From assembly GCA_036417435.1 (NCBI GenBank), contig CM070899.1, forward strand, positions 66,667,001 to 66,731,000: a stretch of 64,000 nucleotides of DNA, in the 5' to 3' direction. Below the pieces are notes generated by a model. It searched no databases and was not told the DNA's origin. It was given only the letters and a program-made list of their open reading frames with translations. This stretch comes from Inia geoffrensis (Eukaryota; Chordata; Mammalia; Artiodactyla; Iniidae). The first letter of the stretch is position 1; every line of letters begins with the position of its first letter. Shown piece by piece: positions 36,281 to 47,145 of the stretch. Both the position numbers and the translations under genes were made by a program.

Positions 36281-39200
36281 ATGAAGTCAAGTTTGTTTTC
36301 ACTTACCACCTGCTTTGCAATGTTTTTGCCCAAACTTCCTTGTGGCTTTAATGAAATTGCCTTAAGGCTCTTCCATTTTTCCACAGTAGGAAGATACCGT
36401 TAATTTAAATTTTACACAGTATGGAATATGCATAACATGTGTTTTAGGTGGAAAAATGTTTATCAAGGGTCTGAATGAAATTCTCAGAGAGAGGGCCAAG
36501 TGTGACTTTATGGGTTGTCCACTGCATCGTGACCCAGGACTCTGAGTTGAGGTCCTGGACAAGCCAGTCACCCCACCTTTCTGCCTCCCAGTTCTATCAT
36601 TTATAAGCTGAACAAAAGACATGGTTTTTAATCTACACTAAGTCTTGACATGGATGCTTCTTAATGAATTAAACAAGATTTTGAAATTCATTAAAAAAAA
36701 ATGAAATCAGATAACTCCTTGATAGAAAGAGGTGTTACAAAAAGAGATGGTTATGCTTTACAAAGTACACAAATTATAAGTGTTCTTGACAAACTCTGCT
36801 CAGAACATCATGCCATGCACTTAGCAGGCCTTCAGTGGATATTTACTGGATGAAAGACACAAAACAATCTATAAGCTTTCATTTAAATCAGCCGGAATCA
36901 AAAGTACCAACCTGCTCCCACTGAGGATCACCAGTGATTCACGCATTGTATGTCCCTACAGGAAGCCATGGTTTCCCACTTTGTGATGCAGGAGCCCGTG
37001 CCCAGAGTCTCCCACAGAGGGGCACACTCTGTTACTACAGCTCACACAGGTTCACATACTTTCGGGGAAATCTTCCCACCGCACATATTCATAACTGCTA
37101 AACACACATTTCACAGTTGTATATAAGCTGTGTTAAATCACCTTGATGCACACCTTTTCATCAAGCCAGAAAGGTTATAAACTCATTTCTAAACAATACT
37201 TTGGTTATGCAAAATTCTTAGAAATTTAAGATCTCCATTCAGTCTAGCAGCTGAGTCTTCCCTGGAGTAATCTTATACATTTTTCAACTACATACTCTTC
37301 TTCGCATGCATGTAGGCACAGGGAGGAAATGAAAATGTACAAATTGTATTACCAACTTAATGTTCTCTTTAGTAGATTGGATATCTATCTGCATATGGAA
37401 TGAAGGCCCTAGAAATCCCACAGTATTCCCACAATTGCTTATCGGAAACAATGCTCATTCTATGTAACAAAATGAACGGTTAATGAAGTTTATGTATCAC
37501 CGGAGCAGATAATCTTACAAGGCTGTGTTCTTAAGGCTTCAGAATTAAGGATTCAACTGTGGGGGCAAAGAGTCTTAGGGGCAGGACACCCCAGATAACC
37601 TCACCCACATACATTTCTCAAACAATGGTTTTCTGTATGTAAACAGAAAATAGAAAGGAGTATATGCTTTTTGTCCTTAGTATTAAATAGCTGCCTTTTC
37701 TTTAGCATACTGTTAAATTTCTGCACAATGCACAGCCTTCAGCACCCTAAGGAGCATAAACAAAGGATATCAGGCAAGTTCACGTACTCCCACTTTACAG
37801 AACAATGCTTGTTGTTAACTAAGCAATTCCCAGGGCAGATTTATGATTTGTGGAGCCCAGAGTAAGTACTCAGGTTGGGCCCTTGGAATCCGAGGTCAGA
37901 AGCACATGGTGCCCGCTCAACCCCCAGCGCTTTTAGAAAACATGAAAATGTGACCTAAAGTTTGTGGTTGTGGGTACACCAGAGACTATTTAGGCATTTA
38001 GAAAAATTAAAGCACGTTAAGGCCTCAAAACAGCTTATTGTTCATGCTCCAAGATTTAACCTTTTCTTTCTTATTAGCGGCTATGCTTGTCCTCTTGCGA
38101 ATAAATGTCTTCCGAATCGTATAAGATGAATCAAATATATGTATAATATGTCTATGTATAACAAATATCTTAATAGAGCAACAAATTATATAGACAGGTA
38201 TATTTTAAAATTTGAAAAGTCCTTTCCCATTTCCTAAAAAAGAATTATGACTCTGATTCTTTTCTTGCATTCTTAGACCTTGGGTTATATCACAAGACAG
38301 GATTTGTAACCTGTGTTCTTAATTTATCCCCCAAATTTGAATTTGGATTTTAAGTCACGTCAGAACCATAAGCACTTACTTCTTTCCTCCTGCCTTTTCA
38401 AGGAATATTTTGGCTAGAGCTACACCCCATAGATTATACTGTGCTATTAACATCTAATAGAACTTGGGGGAACAGTTTCTCCGCCGTGTTGTCTGGCTCA
38501 AGTATAAAAGCGAAACAGGTTACTGTTTCCATTTTTATGAGTATAATTATTATCAAGTCATTAAAACTATGAAATAATTAAATTTCAATACACTCTTTTA
38601 CTCTTTAATAATCACCGACTAAATATTCAAATTGAACCAGAAAAAAATTTTTTAAATATACGTTTTTTAAAAATTCTGTACATGTATTATATATACATAC
38701 ATATTTATATATACACACACGGTGCTCGCATAACTTTAAAGTAATTTGGAAATATTTGAATGCATGACTTAACTATTCAATAGCATGGGTAGTTAGTACA
38801 ATATAGAGACAGCCATTAGTCCATTAGTCTCAGGCTGAATGAAATTGTTGGTGGGTCACTGAAGTTGCTGGGTCTTTTCACATATCATAGACAATAAGCG
38901 CTAGTCCATTATTCCAGTTGACTTTATGTGACAAACCAGTTAGCTCATAGCCCCTAAACAATTATTAAATATCTATATTTTTCATAAAAATTATGTTCTA
39001 CCAAGTTTCCAGTGAGGTTCTGGTATTTAAAAGTTGCTTCTATGGACTTTAAAATAAACGGTGAAGTTTAAAGAGGGGGAAATACACTGAAAAAAATTAC
39101 AGGCACAGTGTAGGGACAGAAACACTCATAAAATCACAAGGCTGTTTTGAAAACAATAATAACAAAGTTAGGAAGTTCTGGGTGAGATGACACACTGATA

Positions 39201-39370
39201 AAATCCACAGTCTTCAGTGCTGAAATGAATGGAAAAGAACATAAATGCCTCGTCTATCGCGCTTCTCTTGTTATCTAGGGACGAAATGCCTGCCTAACAC
39301 CTACCAGTGGAACATCATTGAAAAAGTAGAGATTAGTGAGAATAAAACAACAAAAAGAATAGTTCCCTAC
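36281..39370. other. Intronic DNA flanking the AKAP6 exon, little recognised
   Basis: 36530-36625 is weakly MIR-like. 36790-36860 is weakly L2-like. 38640-38720 is AT-rich. No other feature is supported before the exon donor at 39370. Confidence 0.45.
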
Positions 39371-39519
39371 CCATTGCCTCCTACTGAATGAACTTTTGAC
39401 ATATCAGCAAACTCTTCTTTCCTCTTGCTGCTGCTGGTATACTGCTCGCTGTACAGCTTGAGGGACATCTGCTCAACAGCATCTCTTTGTGCTTCCAGGT
39501 AGCATAGTTGAACCTCAGC
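39371..39519 (-). CDS. AKAP6: AKAP6 internal coding exon (upstream of the two seen), spectrin-repeat region
   Basis: This exon encodes 49 residues plus two bases. It begins AEVQLCYLEAQRDAVEQ, contains a basic stretch SSSKRKEEF, and ends in VHSVGGN plus GG. I recognise it as part of A-kinase anchor protein 6 (mAKAP), a large scaffold that tethers PKA and cAMP/calcium signalling enzymes at the nuclear envelope of muscle cells and neurons. The spectrin-like repeats target it there through nesprin-1alpha. On the minus strand the acceptor is a pyrimidine-rich tract ending CTTCTGTCCAG at 39520, and the donor is GTAGGG starting at 39370. The start is phase 0 and the end phase 2. Its last two bases GG join the first G of the exon at 24534 to make a glycine codon, giving GNGLLDFDSEY across the junction. 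The helix-rich, charged composition fits a spectrin repeat. Family identity is from recalled protein sequence, not a search. The PKA-binding helix lies elsewhere in the protein. Confidence 0.85.
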
Positions 39520-39530
39520 CTGGACAGAAG

Positions 39531-41320
39531 AAAAAAGGAGGAATTGCTGTTTTAATCCAGAAGGAATGCATTTCAAGTGAGGTGTAACAACTCAAAGAAT
39601 GGGAATTGTTCACATCATTATACTGCTCCTTTTCAGGTTGGATTTAATGGGATCAGCTGGGCATATTACAGAATTATATTTTAGATTTGAATCTTATAAG
39701 TTCCTCCTTAAAATATGACCTGAATAAATGAATTCTCAGAAGACTCAGTAAATATCACAAAATATCCCTGAGATCATAATACTGTATGATGAGACTTTAC
39801 ATAAAAATTCTGTGAAATTCCTTAATAATATTCTTCCTGGTATTGCCACATATGTAACATTTATTTTTTTAAAGATTCCCCCTCCGACCCATACTTTTGC
39901 ATGGACACATACTCTGAATGCTTCTCATTATCTTCCCCGAGGAGAATAAAAAAGCCTAGTATTAATTCAATACCTTTTCAATAGTGACAACGGACTTCCT
40001 GTATTACATTTTTTTTGGTTCTCTGGATTTTGTCTTAATAATGTTAAAATAGAGAGAACAGTGATTTTGCTTACATGCAGGCTTGAATTGTTAAATCTTT
40101 CATAGATACTTGGGGCTCACTGTAGTACAGGGAGAGGTAGTAAGTTCACCATGCTGTTTTCTATCAAACCAAGGCCAAAAGAATGCTGACTAATATTTGG
40201 CATGAATAGATGCTTTATTTATTGCAGCTGTTGTGATCCCTGCGGCTTTAGAGTTCCCTAGAACACCAGATGAGATGGGGAATGAAGTCTTCTCGGTGGC
40301 ATGCTTGCCTATGGTGAAGGGGAAAGGGCAATGATGAGTTATGTGCACTGTGGACCAAAGGAGCTCTTACTTTCTTTTGGTGCGCTTCACATTTCCAACA
40401 CGCCCGTTAACATTTCTCAATAGCCTTAACACCTCTACTTCTTTATAATTTAATTATATATTCTCCTACAAAAAAACAGGTCTGGGTCAGCTGTTGGGTA
40501 GTTGCCAGAATTCTGTAACACGTAGGAAAAGCAAAGTCAGACATGACCTCCTACTCTTTGCGTCCAGGGCCAGCCAAGGCCTTTTGCCTGGTCTCTGGCT
40601 TTACAGACTCAACCATGGAAGAAAAGAGAGAGTGTTGCAAAGTAGCAGATGCTTAAAAGGGCAAATCAGGACTCTGTAAAGGAAATGGGTAGCTTATGAA
40701 ATGTAAGATCTCAAACCACTCTAGAGTTCGTATTTTGTTGCTTTCCACAAGCAGCTACTTATGAATGTTCTAGATACTGAGGAAGAACTTTAAAAATGCT
40801 AAAATTGCTATATTCACATAACTGAAGTTTCAGAAATCAATTAAGAACTGAAATCTATGTATTGGTTCATGTAAACTCTTCTTGCCCAAACGAATTGGCC
40901 TGAATGAGAATAGACTCAACTGGACTAAGAATTACATCAAACAGTATAAACAAAGGATAATGTTACATGGAGTACATTCAGTATGGGAAGAGGGGTATGG
41001 CTGATGGAAAAGCACAAAGGAAATACTAGATTCAGTGTTATTTGGCGTATTTATTAATAGATAGTGAAAGAGAAGGTATGGAGCATATTAATGGCAACAC
41101 AGAAGAGTGCCAACTCAGAGCTTTGCAGATATCATAGAATTTGGAGAAATGATACCTACAGACCTAAGAATATTTTTTAACAGTTGCGGGGAGGTACATG
41201 AAACTGAATAGAGGGAGTCGATGATTAGAAAAAAACAACAGAATATATCTTTCTAAAGAGCATACAATATTCTTAAGTAACTAAATATGAGATAACTGAG
41301 AGATACTGAGCAATAGTCAA
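39531..41320. other. Intronic DNA, nothing recognised
   Basis: Unique AT-rich sequence upstream (in gene sense) of the exon acceptor. No repeat family named. Confidence 0.45.
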
Positions 41321-41324
41321 AGAA

Positions 41325-41745
41325 TTTAATGCAACTAGAGATTATCATACTAAGTGAAGTAAGTCAGAAAGAGAAAGAGAAATACCATATGATATCACTA
41401 AAATATGGCACAATGAACCTATCTACAAAGCGGAAACAGACTCATAGACATAGAGAACAGACTTGTGGTTGCCAAGGGGGGGTGGGGGAGGGAGAGGGAT
41501 GGACAGGGAGTTTGGAGTTAGTAGATGCAAACTATTACATTTAGAATGGATAAACAACAAGGTCCTACTGTATAGCACAGGGAACTATATTCAATATCCT
41601 GAACCATAATGGAAAAGAATATAAAAAAAGAATGTCTGTGTGTGCATAACTGAGTCACTTTGCTGTACAGCAGAGATTGCCACAACATGGTAAATCAACT
41701 CTACTTCAGTAAAATAACAGTAATAATAATTTTTAAAAAGAACTT
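41325..41745 (+). mobile_element. 5'-truncated L1 (about 420 bp of the 3' end)
   Basis: Covers the last ORF2 codons ('aagtgaagtaagtcagaaag') and the 3' UTR, including a G-rich section at 41475-41510, 'ctgtatagcacagggaacta' and 'gtaaatcaactctacttcag'. It ends in an A-rich tail. The G-rich run matches the L1 polypurine tract. Confidence 0.85.
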
Positions 41746-42463
41746 AAAAACAATCTTTCCAAATGCTACCCCCCCACCCCTCCCCTCTTCAACGCTATAG
41801 GGATACTGAGGAAGACATCCCACACAAAGTATTCTATTGGTAACCCCATTAAAATATTGAATCTGCACCATTAGATGCCGAGGGGCATGTCTGATCCCTA
41901 CAGGTTCCCATTAATTTTTAACCACCCTAAGGTAGCAAATTGGACCACTGCTTGTTCTGGGTAAAGATTTCACAAATGTGTGCCACTGGTCACAAAAAGC
42001 AACATCAAGAGGGAGGCCAACTGAATATAGACGCATCACTACTACAGAAGAACAACTGAAGTTCATCCCTTTGAGATCCTAGGCCATTTCTGTGCACAGA
42101 GGGAAACACCTCTCATGACAGGGATACATGGAAAGGAGCTCAGAGAATAATGCTGAGAGCAACTTGAAAAATAATTAGTCACCTTACAAAAGTGATTGAA
42201 ATGTTGTTAATCTAAGACTTTTATTGCACAATATCTCAAAGGCATTTGACATAGGAAACTTCCCTGTACTAACAAGGAGATGAATTAGATGGCCCAGGTC
42301 TCTTCTATCCACCTCTATTTCTATCTCTGCTTTCAGTGATTCATTCCTAAACGTGATGATTAAAAATAGAACGAAAGTTGCTTCTTCTGCTAAGGTTGAA
42401 TGACTTTGCCAGTCTAAATCTCTCTGCAAACTGTCTTGACTTTTTCTCATACTGTATTTTAGT
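41746..42463. other. Intronic DNA, nothing recognised
   Basis: No repeat or coding signal identified. Confidence 0.45.
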
Positions 42464-42471
42464 CCAAAGGT

Positions 42472-42479
<8 letters not shown>

Positions 42480-42508
<29 letters not shown>

Positions 42509-42701
42509 GGTACGCGGGCCTCTCACTGCTGTGGCGTCTCCCGTTGCGGACGGAGCACAGGCTCCGGACGCGCAGGCTCAGCGGCCATGGCTCATGGGCC
42601 CAGCCGCTCCGCGGCATCTGGGATCTTCCCGGACCGGGGCACGAACCTGTGTCCCCTGCATCGGCAGGCGGACCCTCAACCACTGCGCCACCAGGGAAGC
42701 C
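42480..42701 (-). mobile_element. CHR-type SINE, young, with an exact 16-bp target duplication
   Basis: A long T-run at 42474-42506 is the reversed A-tail. The body is complete to 'gggaagcc' at 42701. 'ccaaaggtaaattttt' occurs at 42464-42479 and identically at 42702-42717. One 4-bp duplication is seen ('gcggacggagc', near 42546-42553). Confidence 0.96.
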
Positions 42702-42717
42702 CCAAAGGTAAATTTTT

Positions 42718-43635
42718 AAGAAAATGATTTGAAGAAACTATAGTTCTTAAAAAAACAGTAACACTGAATCTCTGATTAAAAGAATTTCATTTCTTAGCAT
42801 CTATGACAATTGTGGATACTTTTAAAAGTGACTACATTTTACAAATGGAAACTAAGACATGAAATAATATTACTGATCCTACTAATCAATCAGTGGGATT
42901 GATTGTAATCAATGGGATTTGGCAACCTATTAAGGAAAATAAAAAGGAACAAGAGGGAACAGACTCAGGGACAGATCCACCTCTCACTTCCTGGTAGGTG
43001 CCGTCAATGGAAGTAGGAATATAAAAACAGCAGTACAGGTGAATGGAACAAATGAGCCGGAATTGAGTCTTTTGGTTTGAGGTACTAGTGTGATTCCCCA
43101 AATGAGATGTTCAGCAGGCAAGTGGAAATATTAAGACTGAAATAGAAACCCGGAGGCAATGGTTGACTAATTAGGAAAGGGAATGAGAATGGGAGATGGT
43201 GTATGATGAGAAGAGAAAAAGCAGCAGTTCTCACTCATTCTAACCTAGGCCTGCATTACACCTTAGCTGACCTAATGCGATGGACTCTCAAACACTCTCC
43301 CTCCCTCTTTCTCCACCATCCCCAAATCTAGTTTATAGATAGTTCATTGATCTTTTGGAATCACATCTGGGATCACTTGTTTGTTGTTATGTCGGGGCTG
43401 AATTCTGGATCTCTTTTCTTTATGTATACTCTCTTCCATGGCTTTCAATGCCATCTATGTAGTAATGGCCTCTTATTCTCTCCTCTGAGCGCCATAGCTA
43501 CCTACCCAATCAATCACCTGACATTGCTAACTGAATTTACTTTAGGCATAACCGTTTAAAACACTCTCCATTCTCATCCTTATCATGTGCCCCGAAACTT
43601 TGTTCTTAGGACTTTCCCGTTAAATCGATGGCACC
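42718..43635. other. Intronic DNA, nothing recognised
   Basis: Unique sequence. The part from 43240 becomes pyrimidine-rich and may be decayed L2. Confidence 0.4.
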
Positions 43636-43639
43636 ATCT

Positions 43640-44271
43640 GTTGCTTAGGTCAGAAACTTGAGTCTTCCATGACTCCTCTTCTTCATTTTCCACATCCAGT
43701 TACTCCCTAAATTCTGTTGACTCCTCTTTCAAAATGTCTCTCCGGTCTGTCTTCACAGTCTGCATTGCTGCCAGACTGGTCCAAGCCTTCATCATCTCTC
43801 CCCTGTAGTACAGCAATTATCTTCTAATATGTATCTCCCCTCATCCATTCCTGCCCCTCTACTCTCTTCCCTTACAGGACCAGAGTGGTCTCTATAAAAC
43901 TGAGTTGGTTTCATGCTGCATTCAGATCTAAAACACAAACTTCTTCCACAGCTCATTAGATTTGGTTCCTGCCTATCTCAGACCTCATTTCCTACTTGTC
44001 TCCCTCTTGATCACTATGCACCGTCATGTCGCCTTCTCCCAGTTCTTTAAACAGCTCTTTCCTGTCTCAGGACCTTTGCATATACTGTTCCCTTTCTCTG
44101 GAACATTCTCTTGGTAACATCTTCTCATCCTTTAGCTCTCAGCTGACATGTTACTTCTCAGAGAGGCCTTCCCTGACCACCCTATCAAAAGTAGATCCAC
44201 TCTATCTTTCTCCATTTCGGAAGTGTTAATTTCCTTCACAGCACACATCACAACTTAAAATTCTTACATTC
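43640..44271 (+). repeat. L2 LINE, first part (interrupted by a SINE)
   Basis: Clear L2 landmarks in order: 'cttccatgactcctcttct', 'tgtagtacagcaattatctt', 'tctcaggacctttgcatata', 'ctcagagaggccttccctga' and 'ccaccctatc'. It continues after the SINE at 44474. Confidence 0.82.
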
Positions 44272-44459
44272 GGGGCTTCCCTGGTGGCGCAGTGGTTGAG
44301 GGTCCGCCTGCCGATGCAGGGGACACGGGTTCGTGCCCCGGTCTGGGAAGATCCCACATGCCGCGGAGTGGCTGGGCCCGTGAGCCATGGCCGCTGAGCC
44401 TGCGTGTCCACAACAGGACAGGCCACAACAGTGAGAGGCCCACGTGCCACACACACAAA
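44272..44459 (+). mobile_element. CHR-type SINE inserted in an L2 copy
   Basis: Head 'gggcttccctggtggcgcag'. 'aaaattcttacatt' is duplicated at 44257-44270 and 44460-44473. A loss of about 15 nt removes the 'ggagcctgtgctccg' part near 44410. The tail is '(ac)n' plus A. Confidence 0.95.
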
Positions 44460-44473
44460 AAAATTCTTACATT

Positions 44474-44620
44474 TGCTGGCTTACATTTCTTCTGTCTCTG
44501 TCTCCAGACTCTAAGCTCCATACAGGGACACTGTCTGTCTGTCTCCTTAGCCATTTTGTATTCCCAGCACCTTGGCTGTATCTGGAACATGATAGGGGCT
44601 CAGTAAATAATTTATTACTC
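44474..44620 (+). repeat. L2 LINE, second part (3' end)
   Basis: 'agactctaagctccatacag' and 'tattcccagcaccttggctg' then 'ggggctcagtaaataattt' give the L2 3' end, collinear with 43640-44271. Confidence 0.8.
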
Positions 44621-44624
44621 ATAT

Positions 44625-45080
44625 ATTCACTGAGCCTTTATCATGTGTCAGGAACTGCACCAGGGGTGGGTACAAAGAAGAACAAAACATAGCCCCTCTT
44701 CTCAAGGGACTGCAGTGTAGTGGAGGAAAAAGCCATGCCAACAGATACCTACAAGTGTGCCAAGTGAAATGATTGTGGGGGAAGATGGGAAAGAAAAGAA
44801 CTAATTGCCTGAAGGTGAGGAGTAGGCAGTAAAGGCTTGACAGAGGTGGCATTTGAGCCAGATCTGGGAGCATGGCTATGACTTTGTCAGGTAAAGAAGC
44901 AGGTGAATATCTTTATAGGCAGAGTACCTCATTTTGTTCAGAGGCCCAGAGTTATGAAAGGATGTGGCATGTTCAGAGAATGGTGGCTGGAGTTTTGGGG
45001 GCATTTGGATGAAGAGGCTAAAGTAGAAGGGGATAGGCTATGGAGGATGTCAGGTTAGGGAATCGGAGCCCTATCCAATG
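44625..45080. repeat. Ancient LINE-like repeat, probably L2
   Basis: 'tcatgtgtcaggaactgcac', 'gacagaggtggcatttgagc' and 'gaaaggatgtggcatgttca' are phrases common in old mammalian LINE copies. Orientation and subfamily are uncertain. Confidence 0.4.
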
Positions 45081-45339
45081 GCCTGCCAACAAAAGATGAC
45101 ATTGTTTCTGTGATGGCATTATCTTCCTCCATCACTCTTTTTCTGTCATGGGAACATAGGTGTCTGATGGATTCGTCCAAATATGCTCATAAAGTTCCTA
45201 CCTCCTGGTATACTCTGAGAACATTGCATTGAGAAGGGAATCAACAGCCTCCAAGAGGCCAGAAGCCCAGCATCCCAAACAGGGGGAATGCCTAAGACAT
45301 TCTATTAACTCATATCTCTCTAGTAAACGTTTAACATAA

Positions 45340-45718
45340 TGTTATAGACTCAGGACACATAATGTCATAACTTTTCAATTTGTATGTTGAAGCCTTAAAC
45401 CCCAATGTGACTGTATTTGGAGACAGGTCTTTAAATAGATCACAAGGGTGTGGTCCTAATCCAACAGGACTGGTGTCCTTATAAGAAGATGCAGAGCGGT
45501 CCCACAGAGAAAACACCATGTGAGGGCACAATGAGAAAGTAGCCAGTCATCTGCAAGCAAGGAGAGAGGCCTCACCAGAAATCCAACCTGCCAAACCTGC
45601 CAACATGTTGATCTGGGACTTCCAGCCTCCAGAACTGTAAGAAAGAAATAAATAAATCTGTTGTTTAAGCCACCTAGTCTGTGGTAGTTTGTTATTGCCA
45701 CCCTAGCAGGCCAATACA
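45340..45718 (+). mobile_element. Solo LTR of MaLR type (MLT1-like, ERVL-related)
   Basis: Starts TG and ends CA. It is flanked by identical 'cataa' at 45335-45339 and 45719-45723, the 5-bp duplication expected of an ERVL/MaLR LTR. Interior 'gtgtccttataagaagatgc', 'ttccagcctccagaactgta' and 'aataaatctgttgtttaagc' are MLT1-like. No internal gag/pol region adjoins, so it is a solo LTR. Confidence 0.8.
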
Positions 45719-46249
45719 CATAATAAAGTTAGAAACACTGCCTTCTCATCTGACGTTTAAAACAATTGCTTTGCCACTTATCATTGCTAGTATGTTTTCC
45801 CCTTTTATTTTGTATGCACCTATAGCTTAAATCACTATAGATACTCCTTCAAATTTAGACTACAAATTAATAATTTAATCAGAACACAAGACAGTGTTCT
45901 AAAATATTTTATTTAAATTTGTCTTGGTATGTGGTGATCCAAATTCAACGACCTTCTCCAGGGCCTGAATAATTACTCAACCATCTACCTTCTGATATTG
46001 TGTCTAACGACAAAATAGTTAGTCCATGAAAAATTTGGTGGTGGGGAGGTAAGTTTCAGTTATTCTGACAGTCTTTAAGGATTAAACACATACTTACTTT
46101 TATAATCACATAGACATATGCCTTATCCTTGCCCTAAAAAGCACTGATTTAGTTAAGAAATATCAATTATTTCATTATCACTGCATGTCACAGCATCCTT
46201 TGTTGGGTTAAGTATCCTGAGAATGTTAAATAATTAATTTTACTCTTTC

Positions 46250-47145
46250 TTAACTCATGCCATTGTAGGTCTGCCGGCTCATTCATATTGCACTTCATAG
46301 CTTCCCACCACATCTACCCACCCACTTGCATCTGGGTCCACATCCTCTGCTTTCTCTCCTGTTTCTGTGGAAACAGTCCGTATTTCTATCCAAGACCAAT
46401 CCCCTCTACTTAGGCACTAGATCCCCTCTTATCTACGCAAAGATTATCACCCCAGCAGCAAACCATCCTTCTCCCCTTCATCAAGTTTTTCCTCTCTACT
46501 ATAATTATTCTCATTAGCACATTACCACCCCACCCCCAGATGCTGTTTCTGCCATGTTAAAAAAAAAGCAAAAAGGAAAAATAATCTCTAGACATCAGTT
46601 GATACCAATCTATCCTCTGGCTAAAGCCCCAATTCTCTGTTCTCCATTACAGCAAAGTCACTTTTACATGTTATTATCTATACTCACTATGTCCAATCCC
46701 TCTCCTATTTTCTCTTGAATACACTCCAACTAGGCTGCTGTCCAAATTCCCCAGTTGAGTCCTCAGTCTTCAACCTATGCAGACATGCTCCAGCATGGCT
46801 TGTGGGCATGCTCTAGGGGCATTTTGTCTTGTTTGCAAGCTAGCTTGGTCCTTAACCTCCCTCAGGTCTTGTCTGAAAATGTCATCTTCTTATTCAGGTC
46901 TTATTTGATCTTCTACTTAATACTTCAACCGACCCCCACCCCCAGCAATCCTTATCAACCTTTATACATATTCACCATGTGTAGCTAAAATATGTAACTT
47001 ATTTTGTATTGTCCATCTTCCCCCAGTGGACTGGAAGCCACGTGAGGACAGGGACTTTTACCTATGTATTCATTGCTGCATCTCCAGCACCCAGCACAGC
47101 ACACAGTATGTGATAGGCACTCTATACAAATTAGCTGAATAGATT
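46250..47145 (+). repeat. Ancient LINE-like tract ending in an L2-type 3' end
   Basis: 47020-47145 has L2 end landmarks ('actggaagccacgtgaggac', 'catctccagcacccagcaca', 'gtgataggcactctat'). The preceding 700 bp is pyrimidine-rich and LINE-like but not confidently assigned. Confidence 0.5.

Larger units (their letters stand above)
24535..39370 (-). other. AKAP6: AKAP6 intron between the two visible exons (14.8 kb)
   Basis: This is a complete intron, with donor GTAGGG at 39370 and acceptor TTTTCAG ending at 24535 (minus strand). It interrupts a glycine codon after its second base (phase 2). It contains one CHR SINE, L2 and MIR fragments, hAT elements and several microsatellites. Confidence 0.82.
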
